NCBI GenBank assembly: GCA_021287075.1
Contig: JAJTBD010000009.1
Coordinates: 62,001 to 126,000 of the forward strand
Direction of reading: 5' to 3'
From: Micrococcales bacterium
Lineage (GTDB): Bacteria; Actinomycetota; Actinomycetes; Actinomycetales; Dermatophilaceae
Length of the DNA stretch: 64,000 bases
Below, in pieces: positions 15,942 through 23,152 of this stretch. A program made the position numbers and the translations under genes. Within the stretch, counting starts at the first letter, position 1. Each line of letters begins with the position of its first letter. The notes below the pieces were generated by a model. It saw only the letters and a program-made list of their open reading frames with translations. It ran no database searches and was not told the origin of the DNA.

Positions 15942-17650
15942 TGGGCTGCCTTGACGGCGTCGGACGCGGTGCGCAGCTGGCCGGCCTGGTCGGCACCGAC
16001 CTCGACCTCCTCGACCGCGCTGGTGTAGCGCTCGGACTCCTCGGCCAGCAGCTGCTGCACGTGGCCGACCAGCAGCTCACGCGCCTTGCGCGCCATGGTG
16101 CGCACCGCCTGGTCACCGAAGATGGCCTCGAGCAGGCGCTGGGCGAGCACGGACGCGCCACCGGCGATGCCGACCTCGGATCCGCCGAGCATGCCGCCGG
16201 TGTGGGCGAAGGCGACGATCATCAGCACCAGCCCGATGCCGTTGACGCCGTATGCCGCGATGCGCGCGTTGGTGCGCCGGTCCTGCCCCTCGGCGCGGAC
16301 CAGCTCCAGGACCTCGCCCTGCCAGTCGCGCACGACCCGCTCGACCTTGGCCCGGAACTCCGGGGAGGCCTGCTGGAGGCCGGGGTGGCGCTCCAGCAGC
16401 GGCTCACCGCCGGTGAGGCCACGCCAGCGACGGGCGGTCGCGGTCGCCGCGGCCTCGCCCTGGGCGATGACGAGGGAGGCGACACCCGACTGGAGGGCCT
16501 CGTCGAGGCTCTGGGCCGGGGCCGGCTCGCCCTTGACGGCGGCGGTGATGCGGTCGCGCCAGCGGGCGACGGAGGTCTCGACCTTTTTGAAGAACTCGCC
16601 GGTCCCGACGAACTCCTGCCAGCGGGCCAGGACCTCACCGCGCAGCAGCGTGCCGTCGGTCATGCCCTTCTCGATCTCGGCGCGGGCCTCGCCATAGCTG
16701 CTGTCGACGGCGGCGTGCAGGTCACGCGTGGCGGCCTGCTGCTCCTGGCTGGCGGCGATCAGCTCATCGACGCGCGGGGTGAGGGAGGCGATGGCGCCGT
16801 TGAGGGTCTGGCGCACGACGGTGGAGCGGGCCCGGGTGTCGCCGGCGAGGGCCTCCAGCCAGGACTTCATCCGGCGGATGTCGATCTCGGGCAGGAATCC
16901 CTCAGCGGTCAGCTCGGTCTCGGGGATGGCGAAGATCGGCGCGGTGGACAGGCCCTGCTCGCGCAGCATGGACGCCAGGTGCGGGCGCACCTCGCCGATC
17001 GCGTCCTCGGGGACGCGGTCGAGCACGATCGCCACGGCCGTGCCCCGGTCGGAGGCCTGCCGCAGCAGGTCCCACGGGACGGCGTCGGCATAGCGGGCGG
17101 CGGTGGTGGTGAACAGCCACAGGTCGGCGGCCATGAGCAGCTGACGCGACAGGGACCGGTTGGCCTCGACGACGGAGTCGATGTCGGGGGCGTCGAGCAG
17201 GGCCATGCCGGCGGGCAGGCTCTCGGACTCGACCAGGCGCACGGTGCCGGGCTGGCCCTCGCCGGGCTCGTCACCGGAGATGCGCTTCAGGCCCGGCAGG
17301 ACGCGGTTGTCGGTGAACCAGTGGGCGTCCTCAGCGTGGTGCACGAGCACGGGGCTGGTGGTCGTGGGGCGACGCACGCCGGAGCGGGTCACCTGGTGGC
17401 CCACGAGCGAGTTGACGAGGGTGGACTTGCCGGCGCCGGTGGAGCCGCCGACGACCGCGAGCAGCGGCGCGTCGATGGCGGTCAGTCGCGGGATCACATA
17501 GTCGTCGAGCTGCTGCAACAGGGAGGCCCGGTTGGCCTTGGCCTCGGCCGTGGCGGGGATGTCGAGAGGCAGCGCGGCCTCCTCCACCTCCGTCCGGAGA
17601 TCGGTGACGGCACGCAGCAGCGCGTTGTCGGTCGCCTCGGTGACAGTCAC
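15938..17650 (-). CDS. Dynamin-like membrane GTPase, first of a pair
   Basis: A 570-residue GTPase beginning at GTG 17650. It has the G1 loop GSTGAGKS (69-76), RRPTTTSPVLVHH as switch I, G3 LLDAPDIDS, and VLDRVPED in the G4 region, which lacks a classical NKxD. A hydrophobic stretch near residue 465 (GLVLMIVAFAHTGGMLG) and a long helical stalk follow. It is co-transcribed with the downstream GTPase (four-base overlap). Together they form a paralogous pair of the kind that builds mixed oligomers on membranes. It is divergent from vsr across about 70 bases. Confidence 0.85.
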   Translation of the reverse strand: MTVTEATDNALLRAVTDLRTEVEEAALPLDIPATAEAKANRASLLQQLDDYVIPRLTAIDAPLLAVVGGSTGAGKSTLVNSLVGHQVTRSGVRRPTTTSPVLVHHAEDAHWFTDNRVLPGLKRISGDEPGEGQPGTVRLVESESLPAGMALLDAPDIDSVVEANRSLSRQLLMAADLWLFTTTAARYADAVPWDLLRQASDRGTAVAIVLDRVPEDAIGEVRPHLASMLREQGLSTAPIFAIPETELTAEGFLPEIDIRRMKSWLEALAGDTRARSTVVRQTLNGAIASLTPRVDELIAASQEQQAATRDLHAAVDSSYGEARAEIEKGMTDGTLLRGEVLARWQEFVGTGEFFKKVETSVARWRDRITAAVKGEPAPAQSLDEALQSGVASLVIAQGEAAATATARRWRGLTGGEPLLERHPGLQQASPEFRAKVERVVRDWQGEVLELVRAEGQDRRTNARIAAYGVNGIGLVLMIVAFAHTGGMLGGSEVGIAGGASVLAQRLLEAIFGDQAVRTMARKARELLVGHVQQLLAEESERYTSAVEEVEVGADQAGQLRTASDAVKAAQ

Positions 17651-17722
17651 GCGTCACAGAGTAACCGTCGGGCCCGCGTCGCGAGCGCTCACACGCCCGG
17701 CCTGGCTAGCGTTGACCAGGCA

Positions 17723-18190
17723 ATGACAACGACTCCCCCGCCCACCCCGCGCCAGGGCAGCGCGGCATACACCCCATGGGCCTCCAGCCCGGCCGTGCGC
17801 AAGGTGATGCAGTCCAACAAGGGCCGCGACACCGGGCCCGAGCTCGCCGTGCGGCGCCTGGTGCACGCGCGAGGCCTGCGCTACCGCATCTCGACCCGCC
17901 CCGAGCCCACCCTGCGCCGCACCGCCGACCTGGTCTTCACCCGCTCCCGGGTCGCGGTCTTCATCGACGGCTGCTTCTGGCACGGCTGCCCCCAGCACCG
18001 CACCCACCCGCGGACCAATGCCACCTATTGGGCCGACAAGATCGAGACCAATATCGCGCGGGACGCCGACACCAGCGAGCGCCTGAGCGCGGCCGGCTGG
18101 ACCGTCCTGCGCTTCTGGCAGCACGAGGACCCGGTCGCGGTCGCGGCCGCCATCGAGCGCGCCGTCCGGCCGGGCGCCGAGGCAGACTGA
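17723..18190 (+). CDS. vsr: Vsr-type very short patch repair endonuclease (solitary)
   Basis: A 155-residue endonuclease of the Vsr family, which nicks DNA 5' of T:G mismatches made by deamination of 5-methylcytosine. The family core is visible: RKVMQSNKGRDTGPELAVRRLVH, the catalytic aspartate in RTADLVF, then VFIDGCFWHGCPQH with zinc-binding cysteine and histidine, and WTVLRFWQHE at the end. It starts at ATG 17723. Normally vsr sits beside a cytosine methylase; none is within this window's chromosome part. It may act on mismatches generally, or its methylase may lie elsewhere. The next gene follows after four bases. Confidence 0.88.
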   Translation: MTTTPPPTPRQGSAAYTPWASSPAVRKVMQSNKGRDTGPELAVRRLVHARGLRYRISTRPEPTLRRTADLVFTRSRVAVFIDGCFWHGCPQHRTHPRTNATYWADKIETNIARDADTSERLSAAGWTVLRFWQHEDPVAVAAAIERAVRPGAEAD

Positions 18191-18194
18191 GGTC

Positions 18195-18785
18195 ATGCGC
18201 CTGTTTGCAGCGATCATCCCGCCGGAGGAGGCCATCGAGGACCTGGCGCAGTGGCTGGCACCCCGGCGCGAGGCCGGCCGCGACCTGCGCTGGACCGACG
18301 ACTACCAGTGGCATCTCACCCTCGCCTTCATGGCGGACGTGCCCGACCACGCCTATGACGACCTGGCCGAGCGGATGGCGTCCACGGCCGCGCGCCACCC
18401 CGTGGGTCGGCTGGCGCTGGGCGGCGGCGGCGCCTTCCCCTCCCCCTATGAGGCGCGGGTGCTGTGGGCGGGGGTGCGCACGCTGGACGGCGAGGCCGGG
18501 CTCGCGGGGCTGGCACGCGGCATACGCCATGCCGCGGCAGCGGCCGGCTCCGCGCCCGAGGGCGGCCGCTTCCACCCCCACGTCACCCTCGCCCGCACCC
18601 GGCCCATCGAGGCCACCAAGTGGTTGCGCGTGCTCGAGGGGTATGCCGGCCCGTCCTGGCCGGCGCGCGAGGTCGCCCTCGTCGAGTCGCACCTGGGCGA
18701 GGGCCGCGGGCGACGGCCCCGCTATGAGGTGCGCGAGACCTTCGCGCTCGCGGCGCCCCCAGCAGGACTCGAACCTGCGACCTAG
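18195..18785 (+). CDS. thpR: RNA 2',3'-cyclic phosphodiesterase (2H family)
   Basis: A 2H-superfamily phosphoesterase that opens 2',3'-cyclic phosphates on RNA ends. Both catalytic HxTx motifs are present: HLTL near residue 40 and HVTL near residue 136, in a 196-residue product of normal length. It starts MRLFAAIIPPEE. Its last eleven residues (APPAGLEPAT) and stop lie inside the convergent tRNA-Arg gene, so the C-terminus is partly dictated by tRNA sequence. It forms a likely unit with vsr. Similar proteins were first named 2'-5' RNA ligases. Confidence 0.87.
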   Translation: MRLFAAIIPPEEAIEDLAQWLAPRREAGRDLRWTDDYQWHLTLAFMADVPDHAYDDLAERMASTAARHPVGRLALGGGGAFPSPYEARVLWAGVRTLDGEAGLAGLARGIRHAAAAAGSAPEGGRFHPHVTLARTRPIEATKWLRVLEGYAGPSWPAREVALVESHLGEGRGRRPRYEVRETFALAAPPAGLEPAT

Positions 18786-18827
18786 AGATTAGAAGGCTCT
18801 TGCTCTATCCAGCTGAGCTATGGGGGC
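18754..18827 (-). tRNA. tRNA-Arg (anticodon TCT)
   Basis: The minus strand folds as a cloverleaf: acceptor GCCCCCA paired with TGGGGGC, D arm GCTC/GAGC, anticodon loop CTTCTAA giving TCT, and T arm GCAGG-TTCGAGT-CCTGC. The discriminator is G and CCA is not encoded. The anticodon stem AGAGC/TCTCT has a C31-U39 mismatch next to the loop. It overlaps the 3' end of thpR on the other strand. Confidence 0.93.
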
Positions 18828-18889
18828 CGGGCCGATTTGTGGCCGCCGACCAGTGTAGGTGGCCGGGCTGACCTGAGAGGATCGAGCGC

Positions 18890-19570
18890 ATGGCTGCCAC
18901 CGTCGTCGTCCGCTGCGCCCCCCTGCGGGGCGAGGCCTTCGACGACCCGCGCCTGCTGGCGTTGCTCGACACGCATGAGCGGGAGCGGGCCTCCCGCAAA
19001 CGCTCCCCCCTCTTTGTCGTCGCCCACGCGCTGCTGCGCACGACGGTCGGCGAGGTCCTGGAGGTCCACCCGGGCCGGCTGGTGTTTGTGAAGCGCTGCG
19101 ATATCTGTGGCGGTGCGGACCACGGCAAGCCCGCGGTGGCCGACCACGCGGGACTGCACGTGTCACTCAGCTATGCGGGCTCGATGGCCGTCGCGGCGGT
19201 GACCAGGGCCGGACCGATCGGGGTCGATGTCGAGGAGGTCGCGGCTACCGGCTTCGTTGGCTTCCCCGATGTGACACTCGCCCCCGAGGAGAGAGCGGCG
19301 GTCGAGTCCCGCACGGGCACAGACCTGCTCATCGCGCGCGCCCGCACCTGGGCACGCAAGGAGGCCGTCCTCAAAGCCACCGGACATGGGCTCTCGATCG
19401 ACCCGCCGGCCATCCGGGTGGCCGGGCCCGACGAGCCCGCGGCGCTCGTGTCATGGGCCGATGGCGTGCCCTCACCCGGGCCGGTGCAGCTGCTCGACCA
19501 CCAGGTGGACGAGGGTCGGCACGTCGCCTGTCTCGCCGTGCTGACCGACGAGACGCTCGAGGTCGGCTGA
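18890..19570 (+). CDS. 4'-phosphopantetheinyl transferase
   Basis: Sfp-type enzyme that attaches the phosphopantetheine arm from CoA to carrier proteins. The 226-residue product shows the family motifs LHVSLSYAG, the magnesium-binding GVDVEEV and WARKEAVLKATGHGL, in the right order and spacing. A Cys-x2-Cys pair (CDICGG) lies before them. It could activate the carrier domain of the Pls/PosA-type synthetase about 4 kb downstream on the other strand; they are not one operon, so this partnership is inferred from proximity. It stands alone and converges on an M20 hydrolase. Confidence 0.88.
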   Translation: MAATVVVRCAPLRGEAFDDPRLLALLDTHERERASRKRSPLFVVAHALLRTTVGEVLEVHPGRLVFVKRCDICGGADHGKPAVADHAGLHVSLSYAGSMAVAAVTRAGPIGVDVEEVAATGFVGFPDVTLAPEERAAVESRTGTDLLIARARTWARKEAVLKATGHGLSIDPPAIRVAGPDEPAALVSWADGVPSPGPVQLLDHQVDEGRHVACLAVLTDETLEVG

Positions 19571-19589
19571 GCCGGCGGCATACCTCAGG

Positions 19590-20813
19590 TCAGGCGAGCT
19601 CGTCGGCCAGCGAGGCGCAGCGGCGCAGCGCCGCCTCGGCGAGGAATGCCGCGCCGTCAGGCACCCACTGGTCGTCGAAGTCGGCGCGGGGCGAGTGGTT
19701 GTCGGGAGCGCCGACGGGGTCGACGCCGGCCGGGCACGCCGAGAGGTTGAGATAGGCGCTGGGCACCTCGCGGCTGACGAAGGAGAAGTCCTCGGAGCCG
19801 GCCTCCGGGTCGCTCATCTGCGACCAGCGCTCGTCGCCGAAGAGATCGCTGAGGACCTCCCGGGCGCGCTCGAACTCGCCCTCCTCGTTGACGGTCACGG
19901 GATAGCCGCGGCGGTAGTCGATCTCGACCTGCTGCCCGTGAGCGGCGGCAATCCCCTTGAGCAGCTGGAGGATTCGCTCCTTGATGCGGGTGTTGTGCTC
20001 GTCAGAGAAGGTGCGGATCGTCGCTTCGAAGCAGGCGTCGTCGGGGATGATGTTCTCCTTGGTGCCGCCGGCGATCTTGCCGACGGTGACCACCACCGGG
20101 TCCCAGACCGAGAACTGCCGCGTCACCATGGTCTGGAGGGCGAGCACCATCTCGCAGGCGACCGGGATGGGGTCGCGGGTGCGCTCGGGCGCGGAGCCGT
20201 GACCGCCCTCGCCGACCACGCGCACATAGAGCTCATCGCACCCGGCCATGAGCGTGCCCGGCTTGCCGAACCAGGTGCCACCGGGGTGCTCGGAGGAATA
20301 GACATGCAGGCTGTATGCCGCGTCGACCCGCCTGCCGGCCACCTCGAGCAGGCCCTCCCGCACCATGATCTCGGCGCCGCCGGGCCCCTCCTCGCCCGGC
20401 TGGAACATGAAGACGATGTCGCCGGCGAGCTCGTCGCGCCGCTCGTGCAGGATGCGCGCAGCGCCGACCAGCGCGGCCATGTGGAGGTCGTGACCGCAGG
20501 CGTGCATCGCCCCGTCGTGGCGGGAGACGAAGTCTGCGGCGACCTCTTCGCGCACGGGCAGCGCGTCCATGTCGCCGCGCAGCAGGACGACCGGCCTGAC
20601 AGCGTCCGGGTCGCCGCCGCGACCACGCAAGACCGCTGTGACAGAGGAGAGCTCGCGCCCCAGCGTGACCTCGAGGTCGAGGCCCGCGAGCTCGGCGAGG
20701 ATCGCCTGCTGGGTCTGCGGCAGGTCCAGCCCGATCTCCGGGATCTGGTGCAGTCGCCGGCGCAGGGCGATCAGGTCGGGGCCGAGGGCTGCGGCGAGCT
20801 CAAGCGTGCGCAT
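19590..20813 (-). CDS. M20 family amidohydrolase
   Basis: A 407-residue zinc amidohydrolase of the M20D group (hippurate/IAA-amino-acid hydrolase-like). Metal ligands are visible as HACGHDLHMAAL, FQPGEEGPGG and SLHVYSS, with the last ligand in the NHSPRADF segment; the dimerisation domain holds GEGGHGSAPERTRDPI. It would split an N-acyl amino acid into acid and amino acid in the cytoplasm. No signal peptide is seen. The true substrate cannot be read. It is divergent from the nucleotidyltransferase gene and converges on the phosphopantetheinyl transferase. Confidence 0.9.
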   Translation of the reverse strand: MRTLELAAALGPDLIALRRRLHQIPEIGLDLPQTQQAILAELAGLDLEVTLGRELSSVTAVLRGRGGDPDAVRPVVLLRGDMDALPVREEVAADFVSRHDGAMHACGHDLHMAALVGAARILHERRDELAGDIVFMFQPGEEGPGGAEIMVREGLLEVAGRRVDAAYSLHVYSSEHPGGTWFGKPGTLMAGCDELYVRVVGEGGHGSAPERTRDPIPVACEMVLALQTMVTRQFSVWDPVVVTVGKIAGGTKENIIPDDACFEATIRTFSDEHNTRIKERILQLLKGIAAAHGQQVEIDYRRGYPVTVNEEGEFERAREVLSDLFGDERWSQMSDPEAGSEDFSFVSREVPSAYLNLSACPAGVDPVGAPDNHSPRADFDDQWVPDGAAFLAEAALRRCASLADELA

Positions 20814-20893
20814 GCACGCAACCTACCGCCGCGGCATACCGGCTCGTCTGCTCCCCCCGAAGCAGGCGCCCGCGGGGCGCGTAGCCTGCCGGG

Positions 20894-21637
20894 GTGAACA
20901 GCATCCCTGCCGAGATCCGGGACCACCTGGGCGCCGTCGTCGACCACGTCACCAGGGTCATCGGCGCGGATCTGCTCGGGATGTGGCTGATCGGGAGTGC
21001 GGCCCAGGACGCCTACGAGCACGGCGTGAGCGACATCGACGTCATCGCGGTGTCCCGCAGCCGGGCCGACGTGGGCGTCCGCCAGGCACTGGGCGAGTCC
21101 GTCGTCCACCCCGCGCTCCCCTGTCCCGCGGTCGGGCTCGAGCTCGTCTGGTATGCCGCCCCGGATCTGGTCCACCTGGCTGATCCGCTCCAGTTCCAGC
21201 TCAACGTCAATGGCGGGCCGCAGCGCGCCATCGACATCCAGCTCGGCCCCGACGAGTCCCCGAACTGGTGGTCCGTGCTCGATCTCGCGGCCGCTCGACA
21301 CGTCGGCCTCCCACTGGTCGGCACCAGGAGCCCGGCCGACGTCATCCCACCCGTGCCCGAGGAGCGGCTGCGCCAGGCCGTGATCGAGAGCGCCCACTGG
21401 CACGACGGCGCCGACGCAGGCTCCCCCAACCGGGTGCTCAACCAGGCCAGACTCCTCGTCCTCCTCGAGGAGGGCCGCTGGCTGTCCAAGCAGGCGGGCG
21501 CAGAGGCGCTCCGGCAGCAGCAGCCCGCCCTGACGCGGGCGATCGACGAGGCATTCGCCGCCCGGGCCGAGGGACGCTGGATCGACCCGCAGCTGGCCGC
21601 ACCGCTCAGCGGCCTGCTCCGAGACCGCCTCGGCTGA
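20894..21637 (+). CDS. AadA-like nucleotidyltransferase
   Basis: A 247-residue protein of the pol-beta-type nucleotidyltransferase fold with the catalytic signature GSAAQDAYEHGVSDIDVIAV (GS plus two aspartates) and a helical C-terminal half as in the ANT(3'')/DUF4111 group, including PNRVLNQARLLVLLEEG and WLSKQAGAEAL. Enzymes of this type adenylylate aminoglycosides, but chromosomal actinobacterial members are not proven resistance genes, so substrate is open. It starts with GTG 20894. A 31-bp repeat array begins directly after its stop. Confidence 0.8.
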   Translation: MNSIPAEIRDHLGAVVDHVTRVIGADLLGMWLIGSAAQDAYEHGVSDIDVIAVSRSRADVGVRQALGESVVHPALPCPAVGLELVWYAAPDLVHLADPLQFQLNVNGGPQRAIDIQLGPDESPNWWSVLDLAAARHVGLPLVGTRSPADVIPPVPEERLRQAVIESAHWHDGADAGSPNRVLNQARLLVLLEEGRWLSKQAGAEALRQQQPALTRAIDEAFAARAEGRWIDPQLAAPLSGLLRDRLG

Positions 21638-21780
21638 CCGCTGGTGGTACCCCGGCGACCATGTTGAGCCGCTGGTGGTACCACGGCCACCATGTTGAGC
21701 CGCTGGTGGTACCAGATCGCCCTCGGACGGCCGTTCCAGTACCACTAGCGACCTCAGACGGGCGTGCCAGCACCATCAGT
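21638..21780. repeat. Tandem array of about 31-bp units
   Basis: The 174-bp gap between two convergent genes is mostly filled by repeats. Units at 21638-21668 and 21669-21699 start CCGCTGGTGGTACC and end CCATGTTGAG, with a third partial copy from 21700. Two diverged units follow at 21709-21738 and 21739-21769, each starting GTACCA, with GACGGsCGTkCCA near the end. Each early unit holds GTGGTACC; the second holds the palindrome GTGGTACCAC. The array may act as a terminator or a protein-binding cluster, or be an expanding minisatellite. Confidence 0.8.
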
Positions 21781-21811
21781 GAAGGCCAGTGGCTCCTGGA
21801 CCAGCCCGTGG

Positions 21812-23152
21812 TCAGCGGGGCGTGGTGCCCAGACGGGGCAGGGCGGGCAGCTTCTTCTGCCACAGCCACGAGTCGAGCAGGGCGCGCAGCGAGGACTCCG
21901 AGTAGCGCCGCACGTGGTCGACGAACAGCTCGGTCGAGACGTGCCCATGCCGGTGCCCGTCGACCCAGGAGCGGAGCATCTCGAAGAAGCGCTCGTCGCC
22001 GAGGGTGAGGCGGATCGCGTGCAGTGTCAGCGCTCCCCGCTTGTAGACACGGTCGTCGAACATGTCCTTGGGGCCGGGGTCGGCGAGGACCACATCCTGC
22101 GGGAGGGCCGACAGGCGGCGCCAGTGGTGGCCGGCCAGCTCGTCGGCGGTCTGCTCCCCCGCCTCCTCGGCCCACAGCCACTCGGCATAGCAGGCAAATC
22201 CCTCGTTAAGCCAGATGTGCTGCCAGCGCTCCACGGTCAGGCTGTTGCCGAACCACTGGTGCGCCAGCTCGTGGGCGACCAGGCGCTCCTCGGCGCGGCG
22301 CCCGGTCAGCTGGTTGCGGCCGAAGGTGGACATCCCCTGCGCCTCGAGCGGGATCTCGAGGTCGTCCTCGGTGACGACCACGCTGTAGTCGCCGAAGGGG
22401 TAGGGCCCGAAGGTCCTCTCGAACAGCCGCATCATCGCGTCCTGCCGGGCGAGGTCATGAAGTGCGCTCTGCCGCAACGGTGCCGGCACAAGGACTCGCT
22501 GGGCGACTCGCTTGTGGGGCAGCTCCACCGTGTCGTACTGCCCGACGTGGACCGTCGCGAGATAGGTCGCCATCGGCTCGGCCTGCTCGAAGACCCAGGT
22601 GGTCATCGACGAGCGCCGGGTCCGGGAGACGAGCTCCCCGGGCGCGAGCACGGCATACGGGCTGTCGGTGGTGATCTGGATGCGATAGGACGCCTTGGCA
22701 CCCGGGTGGTCATTGCACGGGAACCACGACGGCGCGCCGGTCGGCTGGCTCGCGACGAGCGCACCGTTGGCCAGCTCCTCCCAGCCGACATTGCCCCAGG
22801 TCGAGCGCATCGGCCGCGGGTTGCCGCTGTAGTGGACCTGGATGTCGAGCGCCTCGCCCACGGGCACGGGCGCCGCGAGGGTGACGACGAGCCGCCCCGT
22901 GCGATGGGCGTATTTGGCCGGACGCCGGCCGGAGACAAGGACTTTGGAGACCGACAGCGCGGCACCGAGGTCGATCTCGAGCCGCTCGAGGCGCTCGGTC
23001 GCGACGGCCACCAGCCGTGCCTTGCCGGCCAGCCGGTTGGCGGCGACGCGATAGTCCAGCTCCAGCTCATAGCGGGAGACGCGGTATGTCGCGCTGCCGT
23101 GCCTGGGCGCGTAGGGGTCCAGCTCAGCGTCCGAGGAGAAGAGGGGGCTCAT
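21812..23152 (-). CDS. M1 family metallopeptidase coupled to the synthetase gene
   Basis: A 446-residue zinc aminopeptidase-like protein. The zinc site HELAHQW plus a downstream glutamate (LNEGFACYAEW) is intact. The exopeptidase loop reads EAQGMSTFG instead of GAMEN, as in many actinobacterial M1 relatives. The ATG at 23152 overlaps the stop of the Pls/PosA-type gene by four bases, so this peptidase is made from the same mRNA. Since poly-lysine producers use zinc aminopeptidases to degrade their own polymer, a role in trimming or tolerating the synthetase product is an attractive inference. No signal peptide is apparent. Confidence 0.88.
   Translation of the reverse strand: MSPLFSSDAELDPYAPRHGSATYRVSRYELELDYRVAANRLAGKARLVAVATERLERLEIDLGAALSVSKVLVSGRRPAKYAHRTGRLVVTLAAPVPVGEALDIQVHYSGNPRPMRSTWGNVGWEELANGALVASQPTGAPSWFPCNDHPGAKASYRIQITTDSPYAVLAPGELVSRTRRSSMTTWVFEQAEPMATYLATVHVGQYDTVELPHKRVAQRVLVPAPLRQSALHDLARQDAMMRLFERTFGPYPFGDYSVVVTEDDLEIPLEAQGMSTFGRNQLTGRRAEERLVAHELAHQWFGNSLTVERWQHIWLNEGFACYAEWLWAEEAGEQTADELAGHHWRRLSALPQDVVLADPGPKDMFDDRVYKRGALTLHAIRLTLGDERFFEMLRSWVDGHRHGHVSTELFVDHVRRYSESSLRALLDSWLWQKKLPALPRLGTTPR

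Noticed and set aside
21638-21780. CRISPR array
   Set aside because: Units are adjacent diverged copies without unique spacers, and no cas gene is nearby.
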